Shown piece by piece: positions 44,172 to 52,683 of a DNA stretch of 64,000 bases; the stretch's first letter is position 1, and each line of letters begins with the position of its first letter. The stretch comes from Vibrio sp. HI00D65 (GTDB lineage: Bacteria > Pseudomonadota > Gammaproteobacteria > Enterobacterales > Vibrionaceae). The stretch spans positions 238,991 through 302,990 of the forward strand of contig NZ_LWEH01000255.1 in the NCBI RefSeq assembly GCF_001635455.1, read 5' to 3'. The translations under genes were made by a program, and so were the position numbers. The notes under the pieces were generated by a model. It did no database searches, was not told the DNA's origin, and worked only from the letters and a program-made list of their open reading frames with translations.

Positions 44172-45419
44172 ATGTTAAGGGTATTGGCTACCGGTTGTTT
44201 GCTGCTGTTAAGCTTTAGCTTGCACGCGGCAACAGAATCCGTAATGAGTTTATTGGACAACCGATTCCGAGTTGATCCCAGCATAGAACAAATTACCTTT
44301 ATAATTTATCGAGCCGATAACTCTAAACCTGTCGTCTTAGTTCGTCCTGACGGCAAGAAATACTACTCTTGGCGTAACGCTGATAATGTCCGTTGGTATG
44401 AAGAATCCTCAATGGATATTGTCTCTATTGATAAGCCGATGCCAGGCCCATGGCAAGCGGTAGGTAAGGTATCTCCTAAGAACAATATCAAGCTACTGTC
44501 TCACCTTGTTTTGGATGCTAATGAGTTTCCAGATAAGTTGTACCAAACCGAGCGCATCAAGTTTACCGCCCGTCTCACCTCTGACGGTAAGCCTTTGGTG
44601 CTACGTGATTTCCTTGATCGTGTAAAGCTAAAGGTAACGTTTACCAAGTTTGTCGAAAACGAAGAATCTTTAGTGAGAGAAGCGCGCCCAGTTCCAGTTG
44701 TGATGGGCGAGTTCGCTGACGATGGCGTTGATCTTGATGAGAAAGCAGGGGACGGCGTCTTCACTGTCGCTTTGCCTATCGATATCGAGCCGGGCAAATA
44801 CCGTGCGCGCATCACTTCCGGTAACGGTGTGTTTTTGCGAGCGCAAGAGCAAGAAGTCTTGGTTTACCCAACACCAATCACTACTACCTTTATTCAATCT
44901 CGCAAAGAAGGCTTACCTCATACAATTGTGGTTTCTGGTGAGCAAGGCATGATAGCACCGAGTTCGTTAGCGGTGCACGTTGAACACAAAGCACCAGATG
45001 AGTATGTGATGTATAAGCAAGGCCAAGCGGATGTCGATGCGATGAAGGTGCCTTTGGAGATCCCTTACAATGGTGAAATTGGGATTTATAACTGGTCGGG
45101 AATGGTATATGCCACTGATGCTTCTAGCCAGCGTGCACTGACGTTTCCGATTACTGAGCACTCTTACAGCGTGGTTCAAGATATTGATTTAGCGGAATCT
45201 CGCCGTATGCAAGAAGATGCACTATCTGAGCAGAAGCGAATTGCCGCTGAAATGATGATACTGAAGAAGCGAGAAGAAGATAGAAAGCGCAGTATGATCA
45301 TTATTGGCGTAGGTAATGTGGTTGCGATTCTTCTGGGCTTGTTGATTTGGTTTGTGGTTCGCAAGGTGACTGCTAAGAAAAGAGCTCAACCAGAGATGCA
45401 ACTTAAGGCACCCAAGTAA
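44172..45419 (+). CDS. TIGR03503 family membrane-anchored periplasmic protein
   Basis: A 415-residue protein with a signal peptide (about residues 1-19), then a large beta-rich periplasmic region. Near residues 180-215 it has ADDGVDLDEKAGDGVFTVAL, a pattern seen in choice-of-anchor/CARDB-like domains. A basic, coiled region (about residues 340-378, MQEDALSEQKRIAAEMMIL) leads into one membrane helix (about residues 377-398) and a short cytoplasmic tail. It resembles the TIGR03503 family of marine gammaproteobacteria, of unknown function. It follows dnaQ closely; a bidirectional terminator separates it from fadE. Confidence 0.75.
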   Translation: MLRVLATGCLLLLSFSLHAATESVMSLLDNRFRVDPSIEQITFIIYRADNSKPVVLVRPDGKKYYSWRNADNVRWYEESSMDIVSIDKPMPGPWQAVGKVSPKNNIKLLSHLVLDANEFPDKLYQTERIKFTARLTSDGKPLVLRDFLDRVKLKVTFTKFVENEESLVREARPVPVVMGEFADDGVDLDEKAGDGVFTVALPIDIEPGKYRARITSGNGVFLRAQEQEVLVYPTPITTTFIQSRKEGLPHTIVVSGEQGMIAPSSLAVHVEHKAPDEYVMYKQGQADVDAMKVPLEIPYNGEIGIYNWSGMVYATDASSQRALTFPITEHSYSVVQDIDLAESRRMQEDALSEQKRIAAEMMILKKREEDRKRSMIIIGVGNVVAILLGLLIWFVVRKVTAKKRAQPEMQLKAPK

Positions 45420-45496
45420 TTCCCAACATGATTGAGTTGTTTTAAGAGAGCTACTTAACCCCTAACTTAGGTCAAATACAGCACCTATATTTTGAA

Positions 45497-45532
45497 CAAA
45501 AAAACGGGACTCCAATGAGTCCCGTTTTTGTT
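45497..45532. terminator. Bidirectional terminator between the TIGR03503-like gene and fadE
   Basis: AAAAACGGGACTC and GAGTCCCGTTTTT form a perfect stem with loop CAAT, with A runs before and T runs after, so it can end transcription from both sides. Confidence 0.9.
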
Positions 45533-45545
45533 TCTAAAACAGAAT

Positions 45546-48011
45546 CTAAGCTACGTTATCAATCGATTGGTCTGGATACTGTGGCTTTGCTGCCAGCTCC
45601 TCTGGTGAGAAGTCATCAACATTGATGGTGTACAGTCGATGTTGCTCTGCACTCTCTAACAGTGCCGCTTCTTTCTCTGTCAGAATACCTTTCTCAAGAC
45701 CTAATTGAGCGACCAAATCCAGTCGTATGAAGGCGCGTTTCTGATACGTCTCTTTACAGACTTTATCGAACAGAGGCTCAGCTTGAAGAATGACCTCCAA
45801 TGCTTTCTCAATTTTACCTACCGCATTGTATTGAGTATCCGCTAAGTATTGACCGCGGCCGATACGTGAGCGTGTTGCACTCGGTGTTTGTAGGATGTGT
45901 GCGACTTGGCTATCCAGTTTGTCGTTTGGTGCGCGACGGATACGGCCAAATGGCATTAATACAACACGCAGAAGGCGTCCAACCACTGGGTTAGGGAAGT
46001 TTGCTAAGAACTCATCAATTGCCACTTCAGTTTGACGCAAGCTGTCTTGCATACCCCAGTGTACTAGCGGTAGGTCTTCTGCATTGCTGCCTTCGCTCTC
46101 AAAGCGTTTTAGTGTCGCAGAACCTAGGTATAGTTGGCTCAGGATATCACCTAGACGAGCAGATAGGCGCTCTCTACGTTTTAGTGAGCCGCCTAATACA
46201 GCCATTGAAATGTCAGACAGTAGCGCTAGGTTAGCACTGTAACGGTTCAGCTGTTGATAGTAGCGTTTTGTCTGTTTATCTGTGTTATTGGCTGGCGTTG
46301 GCGTATCCGAACCACGGCCATCAGTTAAACCAAACCACAAACTACGAACTAGGTTACTTAGTGTAAAGCTAACGTGTCCTGCTAACGCTGAATCAAACTT
46401 ATCAAGCGCATCGCTGCTTTCTGAGTATGCTGCTTCCATTTCATTGAGAACGTAAGGGTGGCAACGAATTGCACCTTGACCGTAGATGATCATTGAACGA
46501 GTCAGGATGTTTGCACCTTCAACGGTAATCGCAATTGGCGAACCTTGGTAGCCACGAGCTAGGAAGTTCGATGGGCCTAAGCAAATACCCTTACCGCCTA
46601 CGATATCCATCGCATCGATGATGCTGCGTTGACCACGGTGCGTACAATGATACTTCACGATTGCAGAGATAACTGAAGGTTTTTCACCAAGGTCGATACC
46701 TGCAACGGTCAGGTTGCTCGCTGCATCCATGACATAAGCATTACCACCTAGACGTGCCAGTGGCTCTTCAACTCCTTCCATGCGACCAATTGGTTGCTTA
46801 AATTGACGGCGGATACGAGCGTAAGCACCAGTTGCAAGCGCTGCTGTTTTGATGCCACCGGTTGAGTTTGATGGCAGTGTGATACCACGACCCACTGACA
46901 GACATTCAACCAGCATCCTCCAACCTTGGCCTGCCATTTTCTGCCCGCCAATGATGAAATCGATAGGGACGAAAATATCGTCACCTCGCGTTGGGCCGTT
47001 TTGGAAAGGAACGTTCAGTGGGAAGTGGCGGTTGCCAATCTCCACGCCTTTCAAATCAGTCGGGATAAGAGCACAGGTGATACCAAGATCTTGCTGGTCG
47101 CCCAGCAAGCCTTCTGGGTCGCGCAGTTTAAAGGCCAAACCCAATACGGTCGCAACCGGTGCCAGAGTGATGTAGCGTTTGTTCCAAGTCAGGCGCATAC
47201 CAAGAACTTCTTCGCCTTGCCATTCACCTTTACAAACCACACCGTAATCTGGGATTGAACCCGCATCAGAACCTGCTTCTGGGCTAGTTAGAGCAAAACA
47301 CGGGATCTCTTTACCTTCAGCCAAGCGCGGAAGATAGTGGTTTCTCTGCTCTTCAGTACCGTAATGTTGCAGCAGCTCACCTGGTCCTAACGAGTTCGGT
47401 ACACCAACGGTTGATGACAGTACGCTAGATACGCCCGTTAGTTTTTGTAGAACCAAAGACTGAGCATAAGCTGAGAATTCTAAGCCACCGTATTTTTTCT
47501 TGATGATCATCGCGAAGAACTTGTGGTCTTTCAGGTATTGCCATACTTCTGGTGGTAAATCAGCAAGCTCATGAGTGACTTGGTAATCATTGACCATTTC
47601 ACACACTGTGTTTACTGGACCATCGAGGAACGCTTGTTCCGCTTCAGATAGTTTTGGGTCTGCGATGTTCTGTAGTTTTTTCCATTCAGGTTTGCCTTTG
47701 AATAGCTCTGCTTCCCACCAAACAGTACCGGCTTCCAGTGCTTCTTTTTCTGTCTGAGACATCGCCGGTAGTACTTTCTTAAATACAGAAAGTGCTTTTT
47801 GGCTGATGAGAGTTTGTCGAATGGCTGGGACAGCAAAAATAGCAACCGTTAATAGGTAACAAAGCCAGCCAGTAACCGCTACGTTGCCGAATAGTGTTAA
47901 AGCTACCATTGCGACAGTTAGTGCGATTAATGCGCGTACCAAGCTAACTCTGTGGTAGAGACAGACACCTAAGATAGCTGTCATGCCGAGTAGGGAGAGC
48001 AATATATTCAT
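45546..48011 (-). CDS. fadE: Acyl-CoA dehydrogenase FadE
   Basis: First step of fatty acid beta-oxidation: FAD-dependent oxidation of acyl-CoA to trans-2-enoyl-CoA. The 821 residues are close to E. coli FadE (814), with two N-terminal hydrophobic segments (about residues 1-65). The acyl-CoA dehydrogenase core contains KKYGGLEFSAYAQSLVLQKL (about residues 173-192), FALTSPEAGSDAGSIPDYGV (about residues 240-259) and IVGGKGICLGPSNFLARGYQ (about residues 475-494). A DUF1974 C-terminal region follows. A FadR-like operator lies 48-64 bases upstream of the start. Confidence 0.97.
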   Translation of the reverse strand: MNILLSLLGMTAILGVCLYHRVSLVRALIALTVAMVALTLFGNVAVTGWLCYLLTVAIFAVPAIRQTLISQKALSVFKKVLPAMSQTEKEALEAGTVWWEAELFKGKPEWKKLQNIADPKLSEAEQAFLDGPVNTVCEMVNDYQVTHELADLPPEVWQYLKDHKFFAMIIKKKYGGLEFSAYAQSLVLQKLTGVSSVLSSTVGVPNSLGPGELLQHYGTEEQRNHYLPRLAEGKEIPCFALTSPEAGSDAGSIPDYGVVCKGEWQGEEVLGMRLTWNKRYITLAPVATVLGLAFKLRDPEGLLGDQQDLGITCALIPTDLKGVEIGNRHFPLNVPFQNGPTRGDDIFVPIDFIIGGQKMAGQGWRMLVECLSVGRGITLPSNSTGGIKTAALATGAYARIRRQFKQPIGRMEGVEEPLARLGGNAYVMDAASNLTVAGIDLGEKPSVISAIVKYHCTHRGQRSIIDAMDIVGGKGICLGPSNFLARGYQGSPIAITVEGANILTRSMIIYGQGAIRCHPYVLNEMEAAYSESSDALDKFDSALAGHVSFTLSNLVRSLWFGLTDGRGSDTPTPANNTDKQTKRYYQQLNRYSANLALLSDISMAVLGGSLKRRERLSARLGDILSQLYLGSATLKRFESEGSNAEDLPLVHWGMQDSLRQTEVAIDEFLANFPNPVVGRLLRVVLMPFGRIRRAPNDKLDSQVAHILQTPSATRSRIGRGQYLADTQYNAVGKIEKALEVILQAEPLFDKVCKETYQKRAFIRLDLVAQLGLEKGILTEKEAALLESAEQHRLYTINVDDFSPEELAAKPQYPDQSIDNVA

Positions 48012-48338
48012 GATCGATTTCCTTTTCAGAGATCACTTATTGTTATTAAGTTTTAGGTAAGAGGTCTAACCAGTTAAGTGTAAACGAAATATTAAATATT
48101 TGTAAAACTCCAAATTGAATAAAAAGTGATCTTAGTAGAGTTAAAATTCTAATTGTGAGAGGTTGGTGGCGATTATTTGGACGAATTAGCGATGACTGAC
48201 TAATTAAGATGGCAATCTTTGGGCTTAACTGTCGACACTATTTCATGTTTGTGGGTAAACTCAGGTAAAAGAGGGAAAAAACCTCAGCTCTCATATCGCG
48301 CACGCTAAGCTGTGTCATAAAAATAAGAGATAAGCCTT
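48012..48338. other. fadE-gmhA divergent intergenic region
   Basis: No gene is seen in these 327 bases. Apart from the FadR-like operator close to fadE, the sequence is AT-rich, with no terminator and no strong palindrome. Promoters for both divergent genes must lie here, but I could not place them with confidence. Confidence 0.5.
48059..48075 (-). promoter_or_regulatory. FadR-type operator upstream of fadE
   Basis: On the minus strand the 17 bases read AACTGGTTAGACCTCTT, which agrees with the FadR consensus AACTGGTCNGACMTNTT except at one position (T for C). FadR represses fad genes when long-chain acyl-CoA is absent, so the location before fadE fits. Confidence 0.75.
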
Positions 48339-48914
48339 ATGTACCAAGACCTAATCAAAAGTGAATTGAACGAAGCTGCTGACGTTCTTAACAAGTTTTT
48401 GAGTGATGATCATAATATTGCTCAAATTGAAGCAGCGGCAAAAATGATTGCTGACTCATTCAAACAGGAAGGTAAAGTGCTTTCTTGTGGTAATGGTGGC
48501 TCACACTGTGATGCAATGCACTTTGCAGAAGAGCTGACTGGCCGATACCGTGAAAACCGCCCAGGCTACGCTGGTATTGCGATTTCAGACCCTAGCCACT
48601 TATCTTGTGTGAGTAATGACTTCGGTTACGACCACGTATTTTCTCGTTATGTAGAAGCGGTTGGCCGTAAAGGCGATGTGTTGTTTGGTTTATCAACTTC
48701 AGGTAACTCAGGCAATATCCTAAAAGCCATTGAAGCAGCTCAAGCGAAAGGTATGAAGACGATTGCTCTGACTGGTAAAGACGGCGGTAAAATGGCGGGT
48801 TGTGCGGATATCGAAATTCGAGTACCACATTTTGGTTACGCAGACCGCATTCAAGAGATTCACATTAAGATCATCCATATTGTGATTCAGCTTGTCGAAA
48901 AAGAGATGGAATAA
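48339..48914 (+). CDS. gmhA: Sedoheptulose 7-phosphate isomerase GmhA
   Basis: Converts sedoheptulose 7-phosphate to D-glycero-D-manno-heptose 7-phosphate, the first step toward ADP-heptose of the LPS inner core. The 191 residues are a SIS-domain protein: SCGNGGSHCDAMHFAEELTG (about residues 50-69) and LFGLSTSGNSGNILKAIEAA (about residues 113-132). The C-terminal EIHIKIIHIVIQLVEKEME carries the family's metal/catalytic His residues. E. coli has the same fadE-gmhA-yafJ order. Confidence 0.96.
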   Translation: MYQDLIKSELNEAADVLNKFLSDDHNIAQIEAAAKMIADSFKQEGKVLSCGNGGSHCDAMHFAEELTGRYRENRPGYAGIAISDPSHLSCVSNDFGYDHVFSRYVEAVGRKGDVLFGLSTSGNSGNILKAIEAAQAKGMKTIALTGKDGGKMAGCADIEIRVPHFGYADRIQEIHIKIIHIVIQLVEKEME

Positions 48915-48981
48915 CAGTTTTACAGACATTTGGAGCCTAGGTTTGTGGCTTTATTGGTTTTAATAGGGAGTAGATTTAACC

Positions 48982-49827
48982 ATGTGTGAATTGCTCGGTA
49001 TGAGCGCGAATGTGCCAACGGATATTTGTTTTAGCTTCACTGGTCTTATGCAGCGCGGTGGCAATACTGGCCCACATCGTGATGGTTGGGGGATTACCTT
49101 TTATGAGGGCAAGGGCTTTCGTACCTTCAAAGATCCTAACCCTAGCTGTGAATCTAAGATCGCTGAATTGGTTCAAAACTACCCAATTAAAAGCCAAGCT
49201 GTTGTTAGTCACATCCGTCAAGCCAACCGTGGTGGTGTTAATCTAGAGAATACACACCCTTTCACTCGTGAGCTTTGGGGACGATACTGGACATTTGCTC
49301 ACAATGGCCAACTATCAGATTACGATGACTTAGTGAGTGGGCGTTTTAGACCGGTTGGTGAAACCGACAGCGAGCGTTCATTCTGTTGGTTACTTAAGCA
49401 ACTAGAAGAGCGTTTTCCTGAACCACCACAAGACATGGAAGGCATGTTCCGCTTTGTTGCTGAGTGTTGCGATAAGCTGCGAGAGAAAGGCGTTTTCAAC
49501 ATGTTGTTGAGCGATGGTGAGTACGTAATGACATACTGTACCAATCACTTGTACTGGATTACGAGACGTGCGCCTTTTGGTAACGCGAGCTTGATCGATG
49601 AAGACGTCGAGATTAACTTCCAAGAAGAAACCACACCGAATGATGTGGTGACGGTAGTGGCTACTCAACCCCTTACTGGTAATGAAGAGTGGTTTAGAAT
49701 GAAGCCGGGTGAATACGCCTTGTTCCATTCTGGTGAATTGATTGGTAATAACCACAAAGAGCTGGAAGATGTCGCTTATGCCCCTAAAAAGGTTGCAAGC
49801 CAAGCGCCTACTGAACCATTGAGCTAA
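48982..49827 (+). CDS. yafJ: Class II glutamine amidotransferase YafJ
   Basis: The 281-residue protein begins MCELLGMSANVPTDICFSFT; after Met removal the catalytic Cys becomes the N-terminal nucleophile of the Ntn fold. RGGNTGPHRDGWGITFYEGK (about residues 25-44), HIRQANRGGVNLENTHPF and TFAHNGQLSDYDDL (about residues 109-122) are standard class II motifs. It lacks a synthetase domain, and the acceptor substrate is unknown. It follows gmhA as in E. coli and is closed by a bidirectional terminator. Confidence 0.92.
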   Translation: MCELLGMSANVPTDICFSFTGLMQRGGNTGPHRDGWGITFYEGKGFRTFKDPNPSCESKIAELVQNYPIKSQAVVSHIRQANRGGVNLENTHPFTRELWGRYWTFAHNGQLSDYDDLVSGRFRPVGETDSERSFCWLLKQLEERFPEPPQDMEGMFRFVAECCDKLREKGVFNMLLSDGEYVMTYCTNHLYWITRRAPFGNASLIDEDVEINFQEETTPNDVVTVVATQPLTGNEEWFRMKPGEYALFHSGELIGNNHKELEDVAYAPKKVASQAPTEPLS

Positions 49828-49849
49828 ACGTCTCATTACTTGATTCGAT

Positions 49850-49890
49850 AAAAAGGCCGTTAACTGCACTTGTCAGTTAACGGCCTTTTT
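49850..49890. terminator. Bidirectional terminator between yafJ and purN
   Basis: AAAAAGGCCGTTAACTG and CAGTTAACGGCCTTTTT form a perfect 17-bp stem with a seven-base loop. It serves the convergent genes on both sides. Confidence 0.92.
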
Positions 49891-49902
49891 GTATTCTCGA
49901 TA

Positions 49903-50577
49903 CTACTCTTCTGCGTAACCGTGTTTGCCTAGCACTTTTCCGTCTAACACCGCTTGTCCATCAACCATAGATAAACGGTCTTCTGCGAACCACTTACAAA
50001 CCATCGGATAGATTGCGTGCTCTTGAGTGAGTACTCGCCCCGCTAGCAGCTTGGCATCATCGTCCTCAAACACAGGAACCTTGGCTTGTAAGATAACAGG
50101 ACCACCGTCAAGCTCTTCTGTTACAAAGTGCACACTTGTTCCGTGTTCTTTGTCTTTTGCATCAATCGCACGTTGGTGGGTATGTAAACCAGGGTATTTA
50201 GGTAATAGAGAAGGGTGGATATTGACCATTTTTCCTGCGTAGTGACGAACAAATTCTGAACTCAAGATACGCATATAGCCTGCCAGTACGATTAAGTCTG
50301 GTTGATAGGTGTCGATCTGAATCATCAACTCATGATCAAACTCTTCACGCGAGCCGAAATCTTTTGGGTTCACTGAGCGTGCAGCGACGCCAGCATTTTT
50401 TGCTCGTTCTAAGCCGAATGCTTCTGCCTTGTTTGAGAAGACAGCTTTGACTGAAGCATCAATCATATTGCTATCACAGGAATCTAAGATCGCCTGCAAG
50501 TTACTGCCGCTTCCTGAAACTAACACAACGATATTTTTCTGAGACTGAGTGGTTTTCTGAGAGTGATTGTTTTTCAT
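49903..50577 (-). CDS. purN: Phosphoribosylglycinamide formyltransferase PurN
   Basis: Transfers a formyl group from 10-formyl-THF to GAR, the third step of purine synthesis. The core starts KNIVVLVSGSGSNLQAILDS. The catalytic Asn-His-Asp lie in MVNIHPSLLPKYPGLHTHQR and GTSVHFVTEELDGGPVILQA. An Asn/Gln/Ser-rich tail of about 14 residues precedes the usual start. ATG 50577 is used; the ATG at 50589 is possible, and neither has a clear Shine-Dalgarno, so the start is uncertain. It lies downstream of purM with a 116-base gap that contains a hairpin. Confidence 0.95.
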   Translation of the reverse strand: MKNNHSQKTTQSQKNIVVLVSGSGSNLQAILDSCDSNMIDASVKAVFSNKAEAFGLERAKNAGVAARSVNPKDFGSREEFDHELMIQIDTYQPDLIVLAGYMRILSSEFVRHYAGKMVNIHPSLLPKYPGLHTHQRAIDAKDKEHGTSVHFVTEELDGGPVILQAKVPVFEDDDAKLLAGRVLTQEHAIYPMVCKWFAEDRLSMVDGQAVLDGKVLGKHGYAEE

Positions 50578-50658
50578 AAAGTGGGTCATATGATTGATTA
50601 ATTGAACTGTTTACAATCTACCTACATAAACTAGGGTTTTCTGTGGGCCAAATAGCAA

Positions 50659-50682
50659 AATGAGGACCATTCGGTCCTCATT
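50659..50682 (-). terminator. Hairpin between purM and purN
   Basis: On the minus strand ATGAGGACC and GGTCCTCAT pair around GAAT and are followed by TTTTGC. The T tract is short, so partial termination or attenuation of purN is more likely than a full stop. Confidence 0.55.
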
Positions 50683-50705
50683 GATTAATTAGGTGAAGTG
50701 CTCAT

Positions 50706-51746
50706 TTAGTTGATTTCAACTTGCTCTTCGCCAGCTTCCGCGTTCGCGATCTCACCGATAACCCAAGCGTTTTCGCCTTCAGCTTTCAGTAGTTCAACAG
50801 CAGCGTCTGCTTGGTCTTTAGGTAGAGCAACAACAAGGCCTACGCCACAGTTGAAAGTGCGGTACATTTCAAATGTTTCCACGTTGCCTTTCTCTTGTAG
50901 CCAGTTGAAGATAGCAGGCCATTCCCAGCTCTTACCATCAATCACTGCTTTAGTACCTTCAGGAAGTACGCGTGGGATGTTTTCCCAGAAACCACCACCA
51001 GTAATGTGCGAGATAGCATGGATGTCATGCTCTGCGATCATCTTAAGTGCTGATTTGATGTAAATCTTAGTTGGCTCTAGTAGGTGCTCACCGATAGTGC
51101 GACCTTCTAGCTCTTCGTTCTTATCTGCACCAGATACTTCCAGTACTTTACGAATTAGAGAGTAACCATTTGAGTGTGGGCCACTTGAGCCAACAGCGAT
51201 AAGTGCGTCGCCAGAAGCTACTTTAGTACCGTCGATGATGTCCGCTTTTTCTACGACACCAACACAGAAGCCAGCAACATCGTAGTCGTCGCCTTCGTAC
51301 ATGCCTGGCATTTCAGCGGTTTCACCACCGATTAGTGCACAACCAGCTTGAACACAACCTTCAGCGATGCCAGAAACAACATCTGCAGCTGTATCTATAT
51401 CTAGCTTACCTGTTGCGTAGTAGTCTAGGAAGAATAGAGGTTCACCACCTTGAACGATTAGGTCGTTCACACACATTGCCACTAGGTCGATACCAATGGT
51501 GTCGTGTTTTTTCAGATCCAAAGCAAGGCGAAGTTTAGTACCAACACCATCAGTACCTGAAACAAGTACTGGCTCTTTGTATTTCGTTGGAAGTTCACAT
51601 AGGGCGCCAAAGCCACCAATACCGCCCATTACTTCAGGGCGACGAGTGCGTTTTACTGCACCTTTAATACGGTCTACTAGTGCATTACCTGCGTCGATAT
51701 CAACACCAGCGTCTTTGTAGCTTAGAGAAGAAGTATTACCACTCAC
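50706..51746 (-). CDS. purM: Phosphoribosylformylglycinamidine cyclo-ligase PurM
   Basis: ATP-dependent ring closure of FGAM to AIR, the fifth step of purine synthesis. The 346 residues match family length. They contain LSYKDAGVDIDAGNALVDRI (about residues 8-27), VSGTDGVGTKLRLA (about residue 62), GGETAEMPGMYEGDDYDVAG (about residues 137-156) and HITGGGFWENIPRVLP (about residues 250-265). A PurR-type operator lies 66-81 bases upstream of the start. The divergent gene is upp. Confidence 0.98.
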   Translation of the reverse strand: MSGNTSSLSYKDAGVDIDAGNALVDRIKGAVKRTRRPEVMGGIGGFGALCELPTKYKEPVLVSGTDGVGTKLRLALDLKKHDTIGIDLVAMCVNDLIVQGGEPLFFLDYYATGKLDIDTAADVVSGIAEGCVQAGCALIGGETAEMPGMYEGDDYDVAGFCVGVVEKADIIDGTKVASGDALIAVGSSGPHSNGYSLIRKVLEVSGADKNEELEGRTIGEHLLEPTKIYIKSALKMIAEHDIHAISHITGGGFWENIPRVLPEGTKAVIDGKSWEWPAIFNWLQEKGNVETFEMYRTFNCGVGLVVALPKDQADAAVELLKAEGENAWVIGEIANAEAGEEQVEIN

Positions 51747-51811
51747 GGGATAGTCCTCGAACTTAAGTTGGATGTGAAAACGGCGCTATTCTAACAGGGC
51801 TTGAATATGAA

Positions 51812-51827
51812 GAGCAAACGTTTGCGC
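51812..51827. promoter_or_regulatory. PurR operator between purM and upp
   Basis: The 16 bases GAGCAAACGTTTGCGC contain the perfect palindrome GCAAACGTTTGC, the core of the PurR consensus (ACGCAAACGTTTNCNT). PurR with hypoxanthine or guanine represses purMN in enterics. The site lies in the divergent promoter region, so upp could also be touched. Confidence 0.8.
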
Positions 51828-51915
51828 GGTTTTTTTTATTAGAATAAAGATTCTGAAATAACCACAGAGTTCGTGTATAATCTACAAGTTTGTTTAAATA
51901 TTGCCGGAGTTGGAA

Positions 51916-52542
51916 ATGAAAGTTGTTGAAGTGAAACACCCGCTAGTAAAACATAAAATTGGCCTGATGCGTGAAGGTGAGATTAGCACTAAGCGTTTTC
52001 GTGAGCTAGCGACAGAAGTGGGTAGCCTTCTAACATACGAAGCGACATCAGACTTTGAAACTGAGCGTGTAACTATTAATGGTTGGGACGGCCCAGTTGA
52101 AGTTGACCAAATTAAAGGTAAGAAAGTAACAGTAGTGCCAATCCTACGTGCTGGTCTAGGCATGATGGACGGCGTTCTTGAGCACATCCCAAGTGCACGT
52201 ATCAGTGTTGTTGGTATCTACCGTGACGAAGAAACGCTTGAGCCAGTACCATACTTCAACAAGCTTGCATCTAACATCGATGAGCGTATTGCTCTAGTGG
52301 TAGACCCAATGCTTGCAACAGGAGGTTCTATGATCGCGACTATCGACCTCATGAAAGAAAAAGGTTGTAAGCACTTTAAGATTCTTGTGCTTGTAGCGGC
52401 TCCAGAAGGTATCGCGGCTCTAGAAAAAGCGCACCCAGATGTTGAGCTTTACACTGCTGCAATCGATGAGAAGCTAAACGACAAGGGCTACATTGTTCCA
52501 GGTCTTGGCGATGCTGGCGATAAGATCTTCGGTACTAAGTAA
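51916..52542 (+). CDS. upp: Uracil phosphoribosyltransferase
   Basis: Salvages uracil to UMP with PRPP. The 208 residues start MKVVEVKHPLVKHKIGLMRE. VPILRAGLGMMDGVLEHIPS lies near residue 75. The PRPP-binding loop is LVVDPMLATGGSMIATIDLM (about residues 126-145), and the C-terminal uracil-binding part is DKGYIVPGLGDAGDKIFGTK. The ATG at 51916 follows GGAG; the frame also opens at a TTG five codons upstream, which is not preferred. It faces uraA in a convergent pair, whereas E. coli has upp and uraA in tandem. Confidence 0.97.
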   Translation: MKVVEVKHPLVKHKIGLMREGEISTKRFRELATEVGSLLTYEATSDFETERVTINGWDGPVEVDQIKGKKVTVVPILRAGLGMMDGVLEHIPSARISVVGIYRDEETLEPVPYFNKLASNIDERIALVVDPMLATGGSMIATIDLMKEKGCKHFKILVLVAAPEGIAALEKAHPDVELYTAAIDEKLNDKGYIVPGLGDAGDKIFGTK

Positions 52543-52612
52543 TTCGGTTTTTAGGTTAAGTTGGTTCTACGGTTTCAAACTTCTGAATTGACTTAATGAT
52601 CTGTATTAATAC

Positions 52613-52645
52613 AAAAGGGAGAGCATTCGATGCTCTCCCTTTTTT
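52613..52645. terminator. Bidirectional terminator between upp and uraA
   Basis: AAAAGGGAGAGCA and TGCTCTCCCTTTT pair perfectly around TTCGA and are followed by further T. Confidence 0.9.
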
Positions 52646-52683
52646 GATCTTAAATTTTGTTGGACTCTAAACGGGTTCAACCA

